Assembly: GCA_017625035.1 (NCBI GenBank) | Contig: JAGALX010000058.1 | Location: 1-63,444, forward strand | Origin: Clostridia bacterium | GTDB lineage: Bacteria; Bacillota; Clostridia; TANB77; CAG-508 | Direction of reading: 5' to 3' | DNA: 63,444 nt | In this document: piece after piece, positions 39,522 to 48,697 of the stretch | Position numbering within the stretch: position 1 is the stretch's first letter | How the letters are laid out: every line of letters starts with the position of its first letter | Position numbers and translations under genes: made by a program | Notes under the pieces: model-generated | What the model was told of the DNA's origin: nothing | The model's database searches: none | The model's input: only the letters and a program-made list of their open reading frames with translations

Positions 39522-40283
39522 TTATTTTATCCTTTGTTTAAGGGCTTCGTATATAACAATTCCAGCTGAAACAGATGCATTTAGTGATGTTATTTTACCT
39601 TTCATAGGAATTTTTACTAAAAAATCGCAATTTTCTTTTACTAATCTGCTCATTCCAAATCCTTCGCTACCAATTACAATTCCAACTGGCATTTTAAAGT
39701 CTTGGTTATAATAATATGTATTTGTATGCATATCTGTTCCACATATCCATAAACCTTCTTCTTTTAAGTATTTTATTGTTTCTGTAATATTATTTACTCT
39801 TGCTATTTTCATATGCTCTACAGCTCCTGCAGATACTTTATTTACTGTGCTATTTACTGATGCAGCTCTTCTTTTTGGAATTATTATTCCATGGACTCCT
39901 GCTGTTTCTGCAGTTCTTATTATTGAGCCTAAATTGTGAGGATCTTCTATTCCATCTAGTATTATTATAAATGGATCCTCATTTTTGCTTTTAGCATCTT
40001 GTAAAATATCTTCTACATCACAATAATCGAAAGGTGGAACTATTGCTATAACACCTTGATTATTTTCTGTTTGTGACATTTGGTTTATTTTATTTCTGTC
40101 TACTTGAGTTATTATTATTTTACGCTTTTTAGCTAGTTCTATTATTTTATTTATTGAACCGTGTTTTTCGCCATTTGAAATATAAATTTTATTTATATCT
40201 CTTCCGGATTCTAATAGTTCTATTACTGAATTGCGACCTTCTATTTGGTCTTGGTATTTTTCATTATTTTTATTATCTTTCAC
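39522..40283 (-). CDS. rlmB: 23S rRNA (guanosine-2'-O)-methyltransferase RlmB / TrmH family
   Basis: The 253-residue SPOUT methyltransferase has an N-terminal substrate-binding domain (EGRNSVIELLESGRDINKI) and the knotted catalytic domain with LDGIEDPHNLGSIIRTAE, GIVIGSEGFGMSRLV and IPMKGKITSLNASVSAGI. It methylates a 2'-OH in rRNA (23S G2251 in E. coli numbering for RlmB). I chose the GTG at 40283 as the start because AAAGGAG lies 6 nt upstream; the longer frame from 40310 has no such site. Confidence 0.9.
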   Translation of the reverse strand: MKDNKNNEKYQDQIEGRNSVIELLESGRDINKIYISNGEKHGSINKIIELAKKRKIIITQVDRNKINQMSQTENNQGVIAIVPPFDYCDVEDILQDAKSKNEDPFIIILDGIEDPHNLGSIIRTAETAGVHGIIIPKRRAASVNSTVNKVSAGAVEHMKIARVNNITETIKYLKEEGLWICGTDMHTNTYYYNQDFKMPVGIVIGSEGFGMSRLVKENCDFLVKIPMKGKITSLNASVSAGIVIYEALKQRIK

Positions 40284-40420
40284 TTTTATCTCCTTTAGCA
40301 GATACTCCATTTTTCATTAAATCTGCTATTTATTTTTTATTAGCTTATTTTTTTGACTTCTGGGATAGTTTTCATAATTGTAATTTAAATTACAAAATTA
40401 TTTATAAAAAATTTACTTAT

Positions 40421-42235
40421 TTAATTTTCATCATCTAGTTTTAATACTGATAAGAATGCTTCTTGTGGTATTTCTACATTTCCGATTTCACGCATTTTTT
40501 TCTTTCCACGTTTTTGTTTTTCTAATAATTTTTTCTTTCTTGTAATATCTCCACCATAACATTTAGCTAAAACATCTTTTCTCATTGCAGAAATTGTTTC
40601 TCTTGCTATGATTTTTCCACCAATAACTGCTTGAAGTGGAATTGTAAATAAGTGCCTTGGTATTACAGTTTTTAATTTTTCTACCATTTTTTTGCCTTTA
40701 TCATACGCCATATCTTTGTGTACAATGAAAGATAGTGCATCCACACTTTCGCCATTTACCCAAATGTCTAATTTTACAAGATCTGATCTTCTGTATTCTT
40801 TTAATTCATAGTCGAACGATGCGTATCCTTTTGTTTTTGATTTTAGATTATCAAAAAAGTCATATATTATTTCATTTAATGGCATTTCGTAAATTAGTGT
40901 AACCCTGCTTTGGTCAAGATATTTCATATCTATGTAAATACCTCTTCTATTTTGGCAGATTTCCATTATATTTCCTACATATTCTTTTGGTGTTAATATT
41001 TCTGCTGTTACATATGGCTCTTCTATATAAGATATTTCGTTTGGTACTGGTAGCTCTGATGGATTGTATAAATCTACTACTTCTCCATTTGTTTTGTGTA
41101 CTTTATATATAACTGATGGTGATGTTGTTATTAAGCTTAAATCAAATTCTCTATCTAATCTTTCTTCTATTATTTCTAGATGTAATAATCCTAAAAATCC
41201 GCATCTAAAACCAAATCCTAATGCAGCAGATGTTTCTTGTTCATATTCTAATGCTGCATCATTTAATTTTAATTTTTCTAATGCTACTTTTAAATTTTCG
41301 TAATCGCCTCCATCCATTGGATACAATCCACAATATACCATTGGATTTACTTTTTTGTATCCTGGTAATGGCTCTGCTGCTTGAGTTTCTTTTAAAGTTA
41401 TTGTATCACCAACTCTAATATCTGATAAGTTTTTTATGCTTGCTGCAATATATCCAACATCTCCAGCTTCTAATTTATCAGATGGCATATATGTACCTGG
41501 TTCAAAATATCCAACTTCTGTTACTGTAAATGTTTTTTTAGCAGCCATTAATAGTATTTCATCCCCTACTTTTACAGTTCCATCTTTTACTCTTACATAT
41601 GCAATTGCACCTTTATAGTTATCGTATAAAGAATCGAATATTAAACATTTTAAATTTGCATTTTCATCACCAGTTGGTGCTGGTATATCTGTTACTATTC
41701 TTTCTAAAACTTCTTCTACATTTAATCCAGATTTTGCAGATATGCATGGTGCATCTTGTGCTGGTATTCCTATTATTTCTTCGATTTCGTCTTTAACTTC
41801 TTGTGGTCTTGCATTTGGAAGGTCTACTTTATTTATTACTGGTAAAATTTCTAGATTATTATCTATTGCTAAATACACATTTGCTAAAGTTTGTGCTTCT
41901 ACACCTTGGCTACTATCTACTACCAAAATTGCTCCATCACATGCTGCTAAACTTCTTGATACTTCGTAGTTAAAGTCCACATGCCCTGGGGTATCTATTA
42001 AATTTAATTCATATTCTTGTCCATCTTTTGCTTTATATAACATTCGTACAGCTTGAGATTTTATTGTTATACCTCTTTCACGCTCTATGTCCATATTATC
42101 TAAAACTTGGCTTTCCATTTCTCTTTTTGAAAGGACCCCTGTCATTTCGATTAATCTATCTGCAAGTGTTGATTTTCCATGATCTATATGTGCTATAATG
42201 CTAAAATTTCTGATGTATTTTTTTCTATCTTCCAC
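40421..42235 (-). CDS. lepA: Translation elongation factor 4 (LepA)
   Basis: The 604-residue GTPase is related to EF-G and acts on the ribosome. G-domain motifs are [16 protein letters not shown] (G1), the G2 region with [18 protein letters not shown] (G3) and [10 protein letters not shown] (G4). The C-terminal domain has the LepA-specific [20 protein letters not shown]. The start is a GTG with AGGAGG 8 nt upstream. No in-frame CGG occurs. Confidence 0.97.
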   Translation of the reverse strand: MEDRKKYIRNFSIIAHIDHGKSTLADRLIEMTGVLSKREMESQVLDNMDIERERGITIKSQAVRMLYKAKDGQEYELNLIDTPGHVDFNYEVSRSLAACDGAILVVDSSQGVEAQTLANVYLAIDNNLEILPVINKVDLPNARPQEVKDEIEEIIGIPAQDAPCISAKSGLNVEEVLERIVTDIPAPTGDENANLKCLIFDSLYDNYKGAIAYVRVKDGTVKVGDEILLMAAKKTFTVTEVGYFEPGTYMPSDKLEAGDVGYIAASIKNLSDIRVGDTITLKETQAAEPLPGYKKVNPMVYCGLYPMDGGDYENLKVALEKLKLNDAALEYEQETSAALGFGFRCGFLGLLHLEIIEERLDREFDLSLITTSPSVIYKVHKTNGEVVDLYNPSELPVPNEISYIEEPYVTAEILTPKEYVGNIMEICQNRRGIYIDMKYLDQSRVTLIYEMPLNEIIYDFFDNLKSKTKGYASFDYELKEYRRSDLVKLDIWVNGESVDALSFIVHKDMAYDKGKKMVEKLKTVIPRHLFTIPLQAVIGGKIIARETISAMRKDVLAKCYGGDITRKKKLLEKQKRGKKKMREIGNVEIPQEAFLSVLKLDDEN

Positions 42236-42391
42236 GTAAATTCCTCCTGATTTTTAGGATAAATTCCCTATTTTTTCGCACTATAATAATACCATAATTT
42301 TGGCAGTTTTATCAATACTATTGGATGATATTGTTGGAATAAATTTCTAATACTTCTTGAAAAAAGTAACATTTCTCTATATAATGATTTC

Positions 42392-43273
42392 ATGAAGATT
42401 TTAAAAGTGAACGAAAAATATAATAATAAAAAGTTGATAAACTTTCTTCAAGATAATTTCGATGGGCTAACTACTTCAACAATTTATAAAGCCCTACGTA
42501 AAAAAGATATTAGAATCAATGATAAAAGAATATCGGAAAATTGTCTGTTAAAAATAGGAGATGATGTAAAAATATATATATCAGATAATTTGTTACAAAA
42601 AAATTTAGATATTCCAATAATTTATCAAGATACAAATATTGTTGTTTTAAGCAAACCTGTAGGAATAGAAGTTACTGGCGAAAACTCTCTTACAACATAT
42701 GCCCAAAAATTATTTGCGGAAAACACTAATACATTTGTAGAGCCTTGTCACCGTTTAGATAGAAATACATCTGGACTGATACTTTTTGCAAGAAATAAAA
42801 CTAGCCTACAAATTTTGCTTGATGCATTTAAAAATCACCTCATAGAAAAACATTATATATGCCTTGTATATGGAATTCCTAAAAAAAATACTGAAAGATT
42901 AGAATCTTACCTTTTTAAAGATTCTAAAAAATCTACAGTATATATATCTGATATTCAAAAACAAGGGTATCAAAAAATTATTACATCATATAAAACTTTA
43001 AAATTTAATAAAGAAAAAAACATTAGTTTATTAGATATAACATTAGAAACAGGAAGAACTCATCAAATAAGAGCTCATTTAGCACATATTGGTTATCCTA
43101 TTCTTGGTGATGGAAAATATGGTATAAATAAAATCAATAAAAATTTCAAATTGAAAACTCAAGCTTTGTCTAGTTATAGCTTTACATTCAACTTTTTAAA
43201 CACTAATCAATTATCTTATTTAAATGGACAAACAATTAAACAAAATAAAATTCCATTTATTAATTTAATATAA
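42392..43273 (+). CDS. RluA-family pseudouridine synthase
   Basis: The 293-residue enzyme has an N-terminal S4-type RNA-binding domain (about residues 15-75, NDKRISENCLLKIGD) and the RluA catalytic domain with CHRLDRNTSGLILFARN (catalytic Asp) and LETGRTHQIRAHLAHIGYPI. It isomerises uridines in rRNA, probably like RluC or RluD; the exact site is unknown. It is one of the few plus-strand genes and precedes ytxC, separated by a structured leader. Confidence 0.93.
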   Translation: MKILKVNEKYNNKKLINFLQDNFDGLTTSTIYKALRKKDIRINDKRISENCLLKIGDDVKIYISDNLLQKNLDIPIIYQDTNIVVLSKPVGIEVTGENSLTTYAQKLFAENTNTFVEPCHRLDRNTSGLILFARNKTSLQILLDAFKNHLIEKHYICLVYGIPKKNTERLESYLFKDSKKSTVYISDIQKQGYQKIITSYKTLKFNKEKNISLLDITLETGRTHQIRAHLAHIGYPILGDGKYGINKINKNFKLKTQALSSYSFTFNFLNTNQLSYLNGQTIKQNKIPFINLI

Positions 43274-43285
43274 AACAAGTTTCGA

Positions 43286-43364
43286 AAAAGCTCTTTTCAG
43301 AATAAAATATGTATATCAAAATATTTTTTTGTGAATACTATATTTATTCTAGAAAGGAGCTTTT
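43286..43364 (+). promoter_or_regulatory. Leader stem-loop that pairs with the ytxC ribosome-binding site
   Basis: Positions 43286-43306 (AAAAGCTCTTTTCAGAATAAA) pair with 43343-43364 almost completely: one G.U pair and one bulged base in about 21 pairs, around a 36-nt loop. The right arm contains AAAGGAG (43353-43359), the Shine-Dalgarno site of ytxC whose ATG is at 43365. Closed, the structure would hide the site. It could also act as a terminator-like barrier after the RluA gene, but no T-run follows. Confidence 0.75.
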
Positions 43365-44211
43365 ATGATTTCCATTTGTTTAAAAAGTAATAATATTTCT
43401 TCATTGAAATCAATAGAGAACTATTTAGACAATACAACTTTTCCAGAAATATATTATTCACAAAAAAAATTTAAATATTTTGATAATCTTATCATTCATT
43501 ATAAAGGATATAATGAAAAAAGTTTTTATAAAATTTTTTCTAATATTTTATCTAATTACATTATTGACTATTGTGAAAAGCGTTATATACAACAACAATT
43601 AACATTTGAATTTTTTTATTTTACTTTACAAGAAAAGAAAAAAATTCAAGAAACTGCATTAAAAACAATGAGTTTAGAAAGTAATGTTGAAAAAAAAGTA
43701 AATATTTTGCAAAAGAGTATTACTGATTACTTTTCTACAAATTCCTCTTGCAATTTAGACGGTTTTATCAATTTTAGGCTATATGATTATAAAAATTTTA
43801 TTAATCTAATACTTGAAAGTATAATAAATGATTATGTGTTACAAAAAGAATATGCAGAATATGTGAGTCTATTGCAAGAATATATTAGTATTCAAAATCC
43901 GCAAAGTGAATGTATACATTTAATTTATAGTAATGATACAAAGATACTTTTAGATAATTCGAAAAATATCATTGCTAATACAACTAATCCTCAAATATAT
44001 TTATCTGATATATCATTTTCATCTAATGATTTTATTTTAAATTCACTTTTAAGTTTACTTCCTTCGAAGATTTTTATACACTTGGGATGTGATGAAGATA
44101 ATTTTATAAAATTTTTGAAATTGATTTTTAAAGATAGATTTATTATTTGTAATGATTGTAATATATGCTCTTTGTATTTTTCTAATTTACAGCGGAGATG
44201 TAAAAGGTTAG
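43365..44211 (+). CDS. ytxC: Sporulation protein YtxC, ending after a +1 frameshift at CGG
   Basis: This YtxC-type sporulation protein is about 281 residues if the CGG shift is used. It starts MISICLKSNNISSLKSIENY and has the family's C-terminal pattern: LLSLLPSKIFIHLGCDEDNF then FKDRFIICNDCNIC. Codon 277 is CGG (44193-44195). Skipping C gives GDVKG and a TAG at 44209-44211. Zero-frame reading would instead add about 90 unrelated residues, run through the GC-rich hairpin at 44235-44277 and overlap the rhodanese gene antisense by over 150 bp. So the shifted end is far more credible. Its ribosome-binding site is buried in a stem-loop. Confidence 0.8.
44193..44195 (+). other. In-frame CGG, putative +1 frameshift site (ytxC)
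   Basis: Context CAG CGG AGA TGT; skipping C gives CAG GGA GAT GTA AAA GGT TAG. This is the only plus-strand example, and it follows the same rule as the minus-strand ones. Confidence 0.7.
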
Positions 44212-44234
44212 ATTTGCAAATTTTAATCATTATA

Positions 44235-44277
44235 GGGCAGGAACGTGTCAGCAGATGGTATGGCCACTTTCCCGCCC
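44235..44277. terminator. GC-rich hairpin between convergent genes
   Basis: GGGCAGGAACGTG (44235-44247) pairs with CACTTTCCCGCCC (44265-44277) at 11 of 13 positions, around a 17-nt loop. It is much richer in G and C than anything near it, and lies between the shifted ytxC stop (44211) and the rhodanese stop (44313). Function as a two-way terminator is likely, although the flanking T-runs are weak; a mobile hairpin repeat is an alternative. Confidence 0.6.
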
Positions 44278-44312
44278 ATTTTAAAGCAATATCTAAAAAT
44301 TTATTTTTTTAT

Positions 44313-44633
44313 CTAAAACCCACTTATCAAATTATAAACATTTTTATAGCCCATAGAATTCAATATCTTCTGAGCCTTTTTACTTCTGATTCCACTTGTA
44401 CAATAAGCAACAATATATTTATTCTTATCACTTATTATTTTTGGAACTTCTTTTTTTACATCACATAACGGTACATTAATAGCTCCATCCATATGACCTT
44501 CCCTAAACTCCTGATTACTCCTAACATCAAGCAATATCACAGAATATCTATTCATAAGATTAATCATATCATTATAAGAAATATCATTATCAAAACATCT
44601 TCTACAACAACAGCATCTTCTTATTTTAATCAC
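44313..44633 (-). CDS. Rhodanese-domain protein
   Basis: The 106-residue single-domain protein has LLDVRSNQEFREGHMDGAI, the entry motif of rhodaneses, and the catalytic Cys in IVAYCTSGIRSKKAQKIL. The N-terminus contains a Cys-rich run (RRCCCCRRCF), unusual for the family and possibly metal-binding or lipid-modified. It would transfer sulfur as a persulfide. It is convergent with ytxC. Confidence 0.88.
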   Translation of the reverse strand: MIKIRRCCCCRRCFDNDISYNDMINLMNRYSVILLDVRSNQEFREGHMDGAINVPLCDVKKEVPKIISDKNKYIVAYCTSGIRSKKAQKILNSMGYKNVYNLISGF

Positions 44634-44693
44634 CTTCTCTCAAAAAATTATATATACTATAAAATCTATATCACTAGAATGTTTTCAAAAAAA

Positions 44694-44726
44694 AATAACG
44701 AATATAATAATATTATATTCGTTATT
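44694..44726 (-). terminator. Intrinsic terminator after secD-secF
   Basis: A 15-bp perfect stem (44694-44708 with 44712-44726), 3-nt loop, with an A-run/T-run on each side. It is 16 bp past the stop of the secF-like gene (minus strand). Confidence 0.8.
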
Positions 44727-44741
44727 TATTTTTTTGATATT

Positions 44742-45584
44742 TTATTTTTGAGATGCTTGTTCAATAAAATTTTTATTTAAGTAAGTTGCTACTATCATAT
44801 ATATTGCAATAGCTGCCATAATAATAAGCTTATCTATTGGGTATCTAGTTATTGCAATTATCGCCATATAAAAAACTTCTGATAAAACTAGTAATAAAAT
44901 ACTTTTTACTAACACTTTAGAAGCATTTAATTTTCTGAATCTTATTACAAAATAAGCTAATATAACAACAGTTGCAATACCAATATAAAGTATATATTGT
45001 TTTGCCATATCTGTTAAACGAACTCTTTCGATTTCATTTACAGTTATAACTTGTGATATACCAATAGAACCTGTAGTATTTTGTAATTCATATTTTTCGT
45101 TAATTTTATTATTTAAATTTTCTAATGTTTCTTCTGTTATTATTTCTGATTCTATTACAACATAAGTTTCATCATCTGATGATTTTTGTACATTAACATC
45201 TTCTTTTGATAATACTTCTTTTGCAATTGTTTTTATATCTTCTACATTATATTCTTTTCCGATTGAAATAGTTATATTTTGTTTTACATTATATTTTTCA
45301 TTAATTTTTTTTCTTAAATTTTCAATTTGCTCTTGAGAAGCATTTTGAACATTTACCATTACTGCATCACTATATAAACCAGCTTTTTCTAATTGAACTT
45401 CTTCTTTTCCAAATACTTCATCAGTTATTAATTTTATATCTTGTAAATTAAATTCTGTACCAATTGGAATACTAATTGCCTTATGTGCTTTATATTTTAA
45501 ATTTACATTAAAAGCTTTTACTGCAACAATTATTATTCCAATAATTGTGATAATCATTGCTATCAAAAATAATTTTTTCTTCAT
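44742..45584 (-). CDS. secF: Divergent SecF-like protein
   Basis: The 280-residue protein has an N-terminal helix followed by two or three copies of a short alpha/beta segment (FNLQDIKLITDEVFGKEEV, and YNVEDIKTIAKEVLSKEDV, each followed by a Glu-rich helix), then four C-terminal helices. Its place directly after a SecD-like gene, the size and the repeated periplasmic-type segment suggest SecF, which helps SecYEG with proton-driven late translocation. Classic SecF motifs are poor, and fewer helices are seen than the usual six, so the assignment rests mostly on context. Confidence 0.6.
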   Translation of the reverse strand: MKKKLFLIAMIITIIGIIIVAVKAFNVNLKYKAHKAISIPIGTEFNLQDIKLITDEVFGKEEVQLEKAGLYSDAVMVNVQNASQEQIENLRKKINEKYNVKQNITISIGKEYNVEDIKTIAKEVLSKEDVNVQKSSDDETYVVIESEIITEETLENLNNKINEKYELQNTTGSIGISQVITVNEIERVRLTDMAKQYILYIGIATVVILAYFVIRFRKLNASKVLVKSILLLVLSEVFYMAIIAITRYPIDKLIIMAAIAIYMIVATYLNKNFIEQASQK

Positions 45585-45604
45585 TTTTTACACCTCTTCC
45601 ACAA

Positions 45605-46984
45605 TTATTTATTTAATAATATCCTTGTAATTATTGCATTATATATAATCATTACAATTGTTCCCCAGAAAATTGTCATTCCTATTGTTGCTAATTGTAA
45701 GTATGGCGAGCAACAGAAAACTACTGCCATTATAAAGCAAGGTATTAATATATTTAACATTTCTATTAAATTTTGTTTAAATGTTTTATCATTACCTAAT
45801 GATTTTAATATTAATATATAATTAGATATTACTATAACAGCTAGTCCCAAAATAGTAAATAGAGTTATTTTTACATTTGTATATCTTAGTACTAGTAAGA
45901 TTGTAGCAGCGAGTCCTACTAAAGATAATACTGGTAAAATTCCTTTTGTTTTGAATTTAAATATTGCATATGCTAACATAATTAATCCAATTACACAAAC
46001 TATTATTATTATATTTTTTATATTAATATTTGATGATACAATTTGTATTGAATCTAATTGATATTCTGTAGAAATTTCGCCATTATTTAATATAGAAACT
46101 AATGTTAATGCATATTGATAATCTGATTCTAATTGTTCTTCATCATTATTTTGTCCTAAAACTAATTCTAATGATCCATTTTTAGTTGTGCTTACAAAAC
46201 TTGTTGCTGTATCATAATATAGTGTTTGTCCATCTATTACAAATGCAAATGTTGCTTCTGATTCGTTTCCTTCGCTATCAGTATAATTTGTGTTTATGTT
46301 TTCAAATGTTTTTTTTGCATCATTTGTAAATTTTATACTTAATAATACTACTGGTTTTGTATAATTTATTGAATCCACTCTTGTTGATGCATTTTTGATG
46401 CCATTAGATTCTATTATAACATCATTTGTGCTTTGATTTAATATTTGAGCTTTTCCTTTTGATACAATTTCTGAAAAATAGCTTGAATCCATATTTGATG
46501 GTACTTCAAGTACTAATGCACCTGTATTTTCGTTTAATCTGATATCATATTCTTCTGAACCCATAGCAGCTAATCTTTTTTCTATTATATTTTTAGAATT
46601 TTTATATTGTTTTGATTTTTCAGCTTGAGCATTTTCGTTTGTTTGTTCTTGTGAGCTTGTTTTTTCTCCCTCATTTTCAGTTGTTTGTTCTGTTTTATTT
46701 TCAGCATTTTGTCCTTCTATTGTTGTTTGTTCTGTTTCATTTTCAGCATTTTGTTCTTCTGTATTTGTTTGCTCTGTTTCATTTTCAGAGCTGTCTTCCT
46801 CAGTTGTTTCTTCAGTTTCTTCTACTACAGAAAAAGTTACTACTTTTCTATCAGAAAAGTCTTTTCCTAATGAATACTCCTTTAATAAATTTTTTCCTTT
46901 GTATACACCTACAAATGATACTAAGGATACTAATACTACAAATAACATTGCTAATACAATTTTTAATGTGTTATTTTTTTTCAC
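45605..46984 (-). CDS. secD: Divergent SecD-like protein with an acidic linker
   Basis: The 459-residue protein has an N-terminal helix, an acidic low-complexity linker (about residues 55-120, Glu/Thr/Asn/Gln in repeated EQTTxExQNAEN-type units), then a SecD-like domain (IIEKRLAAMGSEEYDIRL, ALVLEVPSNMDS, and FAFVIDGQTLYYDTATS, resembling the first part of the SecD P1 domain) and four or five C-terminal helices. The linker is unusual. It pairs with the SecF-like gene 20 bp downstream. Confidence 0.7.
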   Translation of the reverse strand: MKKNNTLKIVLAMLFVVLVSLVSFVGVYKGKNLLKEYSLGKDFSDRKVVTFSVVEETEETTEEDSSENETEQTNTEEQNAENETEQTTIEGQNAENKTEQTTENEGEKTSSQEQTNENAQAEKSKQYKNSKNIIEKRLAAMGSEEYDIRLNENTGALVLEVPSNMDSSYFSEIVSKGKAQILNQSTNDVIIESNGIKNASTRVDSINYTKPVVLLSIKFTNDAKKTFENINTNYTDSEGNESEATFAFVIDGQTLYYDTATSFVSTTKNGSLELVLGQNNDEEQLESDYQYALTLVSILNNGEISTEYQLDSIQIVSSNINIKNIIIIVCVIGLIMLAYAIFKFKTKGILPVLSLVGLAATILLVLRYTNVKITLFTILGLAVIVISNYILILKSLGNDKTFKQNLIEMLNILIPCFIMAVVFCCSPYLQLATIGMTIFWGTIVMIIYNAIITRILLNK

Positions 46985-47009
46985 TTTGGTTCCTCCTTTT
47001 TATCCTTTA

Positions 47010-47669
47010 TTATAATAATTTTGTATCATTAATTATTAACTCAAACCATATATTTAAAAATTTTGCAGCTGATTTACTCATCATAGTTCTATCTAGAAAT
47101 ATTTCAAAATAATTTAATACTGGTGAAATTTTTGTATCTATTTTTAAGTCTAATTTAATTTTTCTTTCATTTTTATCAATTATAAATTTAGAATCTGTAA
47201 CAGCATAATTAACTTTATCATGTTTATCAAAATTAGCTATATTTGTATTTACAACTCTATCTCTATGAACATCTGATTTATCTGCTAATATTAAAGCTGC
47301 TGAAATGTCATTTACAGCTGTTCCGGTTTGTTCATCATGATTTCCAATTGCCATCATTATATCGGTTCTATCTTTACAATTCATTCCCATATCCTTTAAA
47401 ATTTGATATGCCAGTATTGCCCCACTATGAGCATGATTATTCCTATTTACACAATTTCCTATATCGTGCATGTATCCTGCTATTTTTGCAAGCTCTACCC
47501 TTTCTTTGTCATATCCTAGTGTTTTTAATATTTCGCCTGCCCTTTGAGATACTATTCCGATATGTCTAAATGAATGTTCTGTAAACCCCAGTGCATTTAA
47601 TTGTTCTTGTGACCCTAGTATAAGTTGCCTAATTTCGGTATTTTTTTTGATTTCATCTAAAGTTATCAT
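47010..47669 (-). CDS. HD-domain phosphohydrolase
   Basis: The 219-residue protein has the metal-binding HD motif in AGYMHDIGNCVNRNNHAHSG, with an upstream His in FTEHSFRHIGIVSQRAG and a later Asp in LADKSDVHRDRV. HD proteins of this size hydrolyse phosphoesters of nucleotides or related signals; the substrate is unknown. It lies 25 bp upstream of the secD-like gene and is probably in the same transcript. Confidence 0.85.
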   Translation of the reverse strand: MITLDEIKKNTEIRQLILGSQEQLNALGFTEHSFRHIGIVSQRAGEILKTLGYDKERVELAKIAGYMHDIGNCVNRNNHAHSGAILAYQILKDMGMNCKDRTDIMMAIGNHDEQTGTAVNDISAALILADKSDVHRDRVVNTNIANFDKHDKVNYAVTDSKFIIDKNERKIKLDLKIDTKISPVLNYFEIFLDRTMMSKSAAKFLNIWFELIINDTKLL

Positions 47670-47737
47670 TCATTGCCCTCCACATTTTTAAATTTTATAT
47701 TAAAAAATTAAAAATATCAACCATATTTTATAAAAAA

Positions 47738-48103
47738 TTAAGATTTTATATTTACTCCAATTATTCCACCTAAAATTCCTAAAATTATCCCCACAATGAA
47801 CATAATTATTGTGTTTATACTTATTAAAAAGCTTTGGTTTAATATACTTGAAAAAACATATAATATTATCATGTACATACTTGAAATTATTATTCCATTT
47901 ATAATTCCGTGCTTATTTAATTTAATAGTCGAAATAGAAGTCCCTATTAAAATACTTACACTTGAAATTATTATTACAACAGTATTTATGTATTGCTCTT
48001 TGATATTTGTTTTTACTAGAATTAAAGAAAATAATACTATAAAAACAATAGTTATAATATAAGAAATTATTATGCCTTTCATAATAGATTTTAACTTATC
48101 CAT
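47738..48103 (-). CDS. Small membrane protein, TIGR04086-like
   Basis: The 121-residue protein has four hydrophobic helices separated by very short loops; the last contains IMFIVGIILGILGGIIGVNI. This layout matches the TIGR04086/YrzE-type membrane proteins of spore-forming Firmicutes, often close to secDF. Function unknown. Preceded by a strong AGGAGG. Confidence 0.7.
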   Translation of the reverse strand: MDKLKSIMKGIIISYIITIVFIVLFSLILVKTNIKEQYINTVVIIISSVSILIGTSISTIKLNKHGIINGIIISSMYMIILYVFSSILNQSFLISINTIIMFIVGIILGILGGIIGVNIKS

Positions 48104-48189
48104 ATAAATTTCCTCCTAAAATTAAGTACTATACAATAAAGTATTACATGAATTTTAATTTTAGAACTTTAATGTTTGATTTTTTTGTA

Positions 48190-48299
48190 CAGGGGGAACG
48201 GAGAAATTGATTCACTTTTGAAAAAAAATAAAGATTCAAAAGTGAATCAATTTCTCCGTCCCCGTTCTCTTCAACTTCTCCGTCACTTGGTATCCCCTG
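48190..48299. repeat. Inverted-repeat element related to the one at 3317
   Basis: An inner 24-bp perfect inverted repeat (48198-48221 with 48236-48259) is nested in a short outer pair (CAGGGG at 48190-48195 with CCCCTG at 48294-48299). The right side has additional copies of the word TTCTCCGTC. It shares the words GGACGG/CCGTCCCCGTTCTC with the 3317-3465 element. It sits in a 275-bp gap and holds no reading frame. Confidence 0.85.
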
Positions 48300-48326
48300 C
48301 AAAATCCCCAATGTACATACTAATAA

Positions 48327-48368
48327 AGCACAAAAATATTAAACATATTTGTATAATATTTTTGTGCT
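48327..48368 (-). terminator. Intrinsic terminator after the DUF1292 gene
   Basis: AGCACAAAAATATT (48327-48340) pairs exactly with 48355-48368, with a 14-nt loop. It is 10 bp past the DUF1292 stop (minus strand) and probably ends the ireB-ruvX-DUF1292 transcript. Confidence 0.7.
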
Positions 48369-48378
48369 ATTTATATTA

Positions 48379-48681
48379 CTAATCTTGAAAATCATATACA
48401 TCTTTAAATTTTTCTTTGAATATTGCATATACAGCTTGCAAAGTTTTTTCATCAACACTTAAGTATTCGTCTTGTTCTCCTTCTGTTTCTTGAACTTTTA
48501 GAATTACAACTTCTTCTGCTTCATTTTCGATAGGATATAAAACTACATAATTTTCATTTTCTAATTCTATTAAATCTAAAAATTCGAATTTAATTTCATT
48601 TCCATCTTCATCATTTAATACAATTAAATTTTCTTCCTCTGTTAAAAAATCTTCTTCCTCACCAAAAAAATCTTTACTCAT
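48379..48681 (-). CDS. DUF1292 protein
   Basis: The 100-residue acidic protein has the DUF1292 pattern: VLNDEDGNEIKFEFLDLIE, ENYVVLYPIENEAEEVVILK and LSVDEKTLQAVYAIFKEKF. It lies in the order ireB - ruvX - DUF1292, a conserved Firmicute arrangement (yrzL-yrrK-yrzB in Bacillus). The Glu-rich N-terminus is common. Molecular role unknown. Confidence 0.9.
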   Translation of the reverse strand: MSKDFFGEEEDFLTEEENLIVLNDEDGNEIKFEFLDLIELENENYVVLYPIENEAEEVVILKVQETEGEQDEYLSVDEKTLQAVYAIFKEKFKDVYDFQD

Positions 48682-48697
48682 AACTTTTATTCTCCTT

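Noticed and set aside
43365..44468. ytxC extended to 367 residues in the zero frame
   Set aside because: The added 90 residues cross a GC-rich hairpin, run antisense over the rhodanese gene and have no YtxC similarity.
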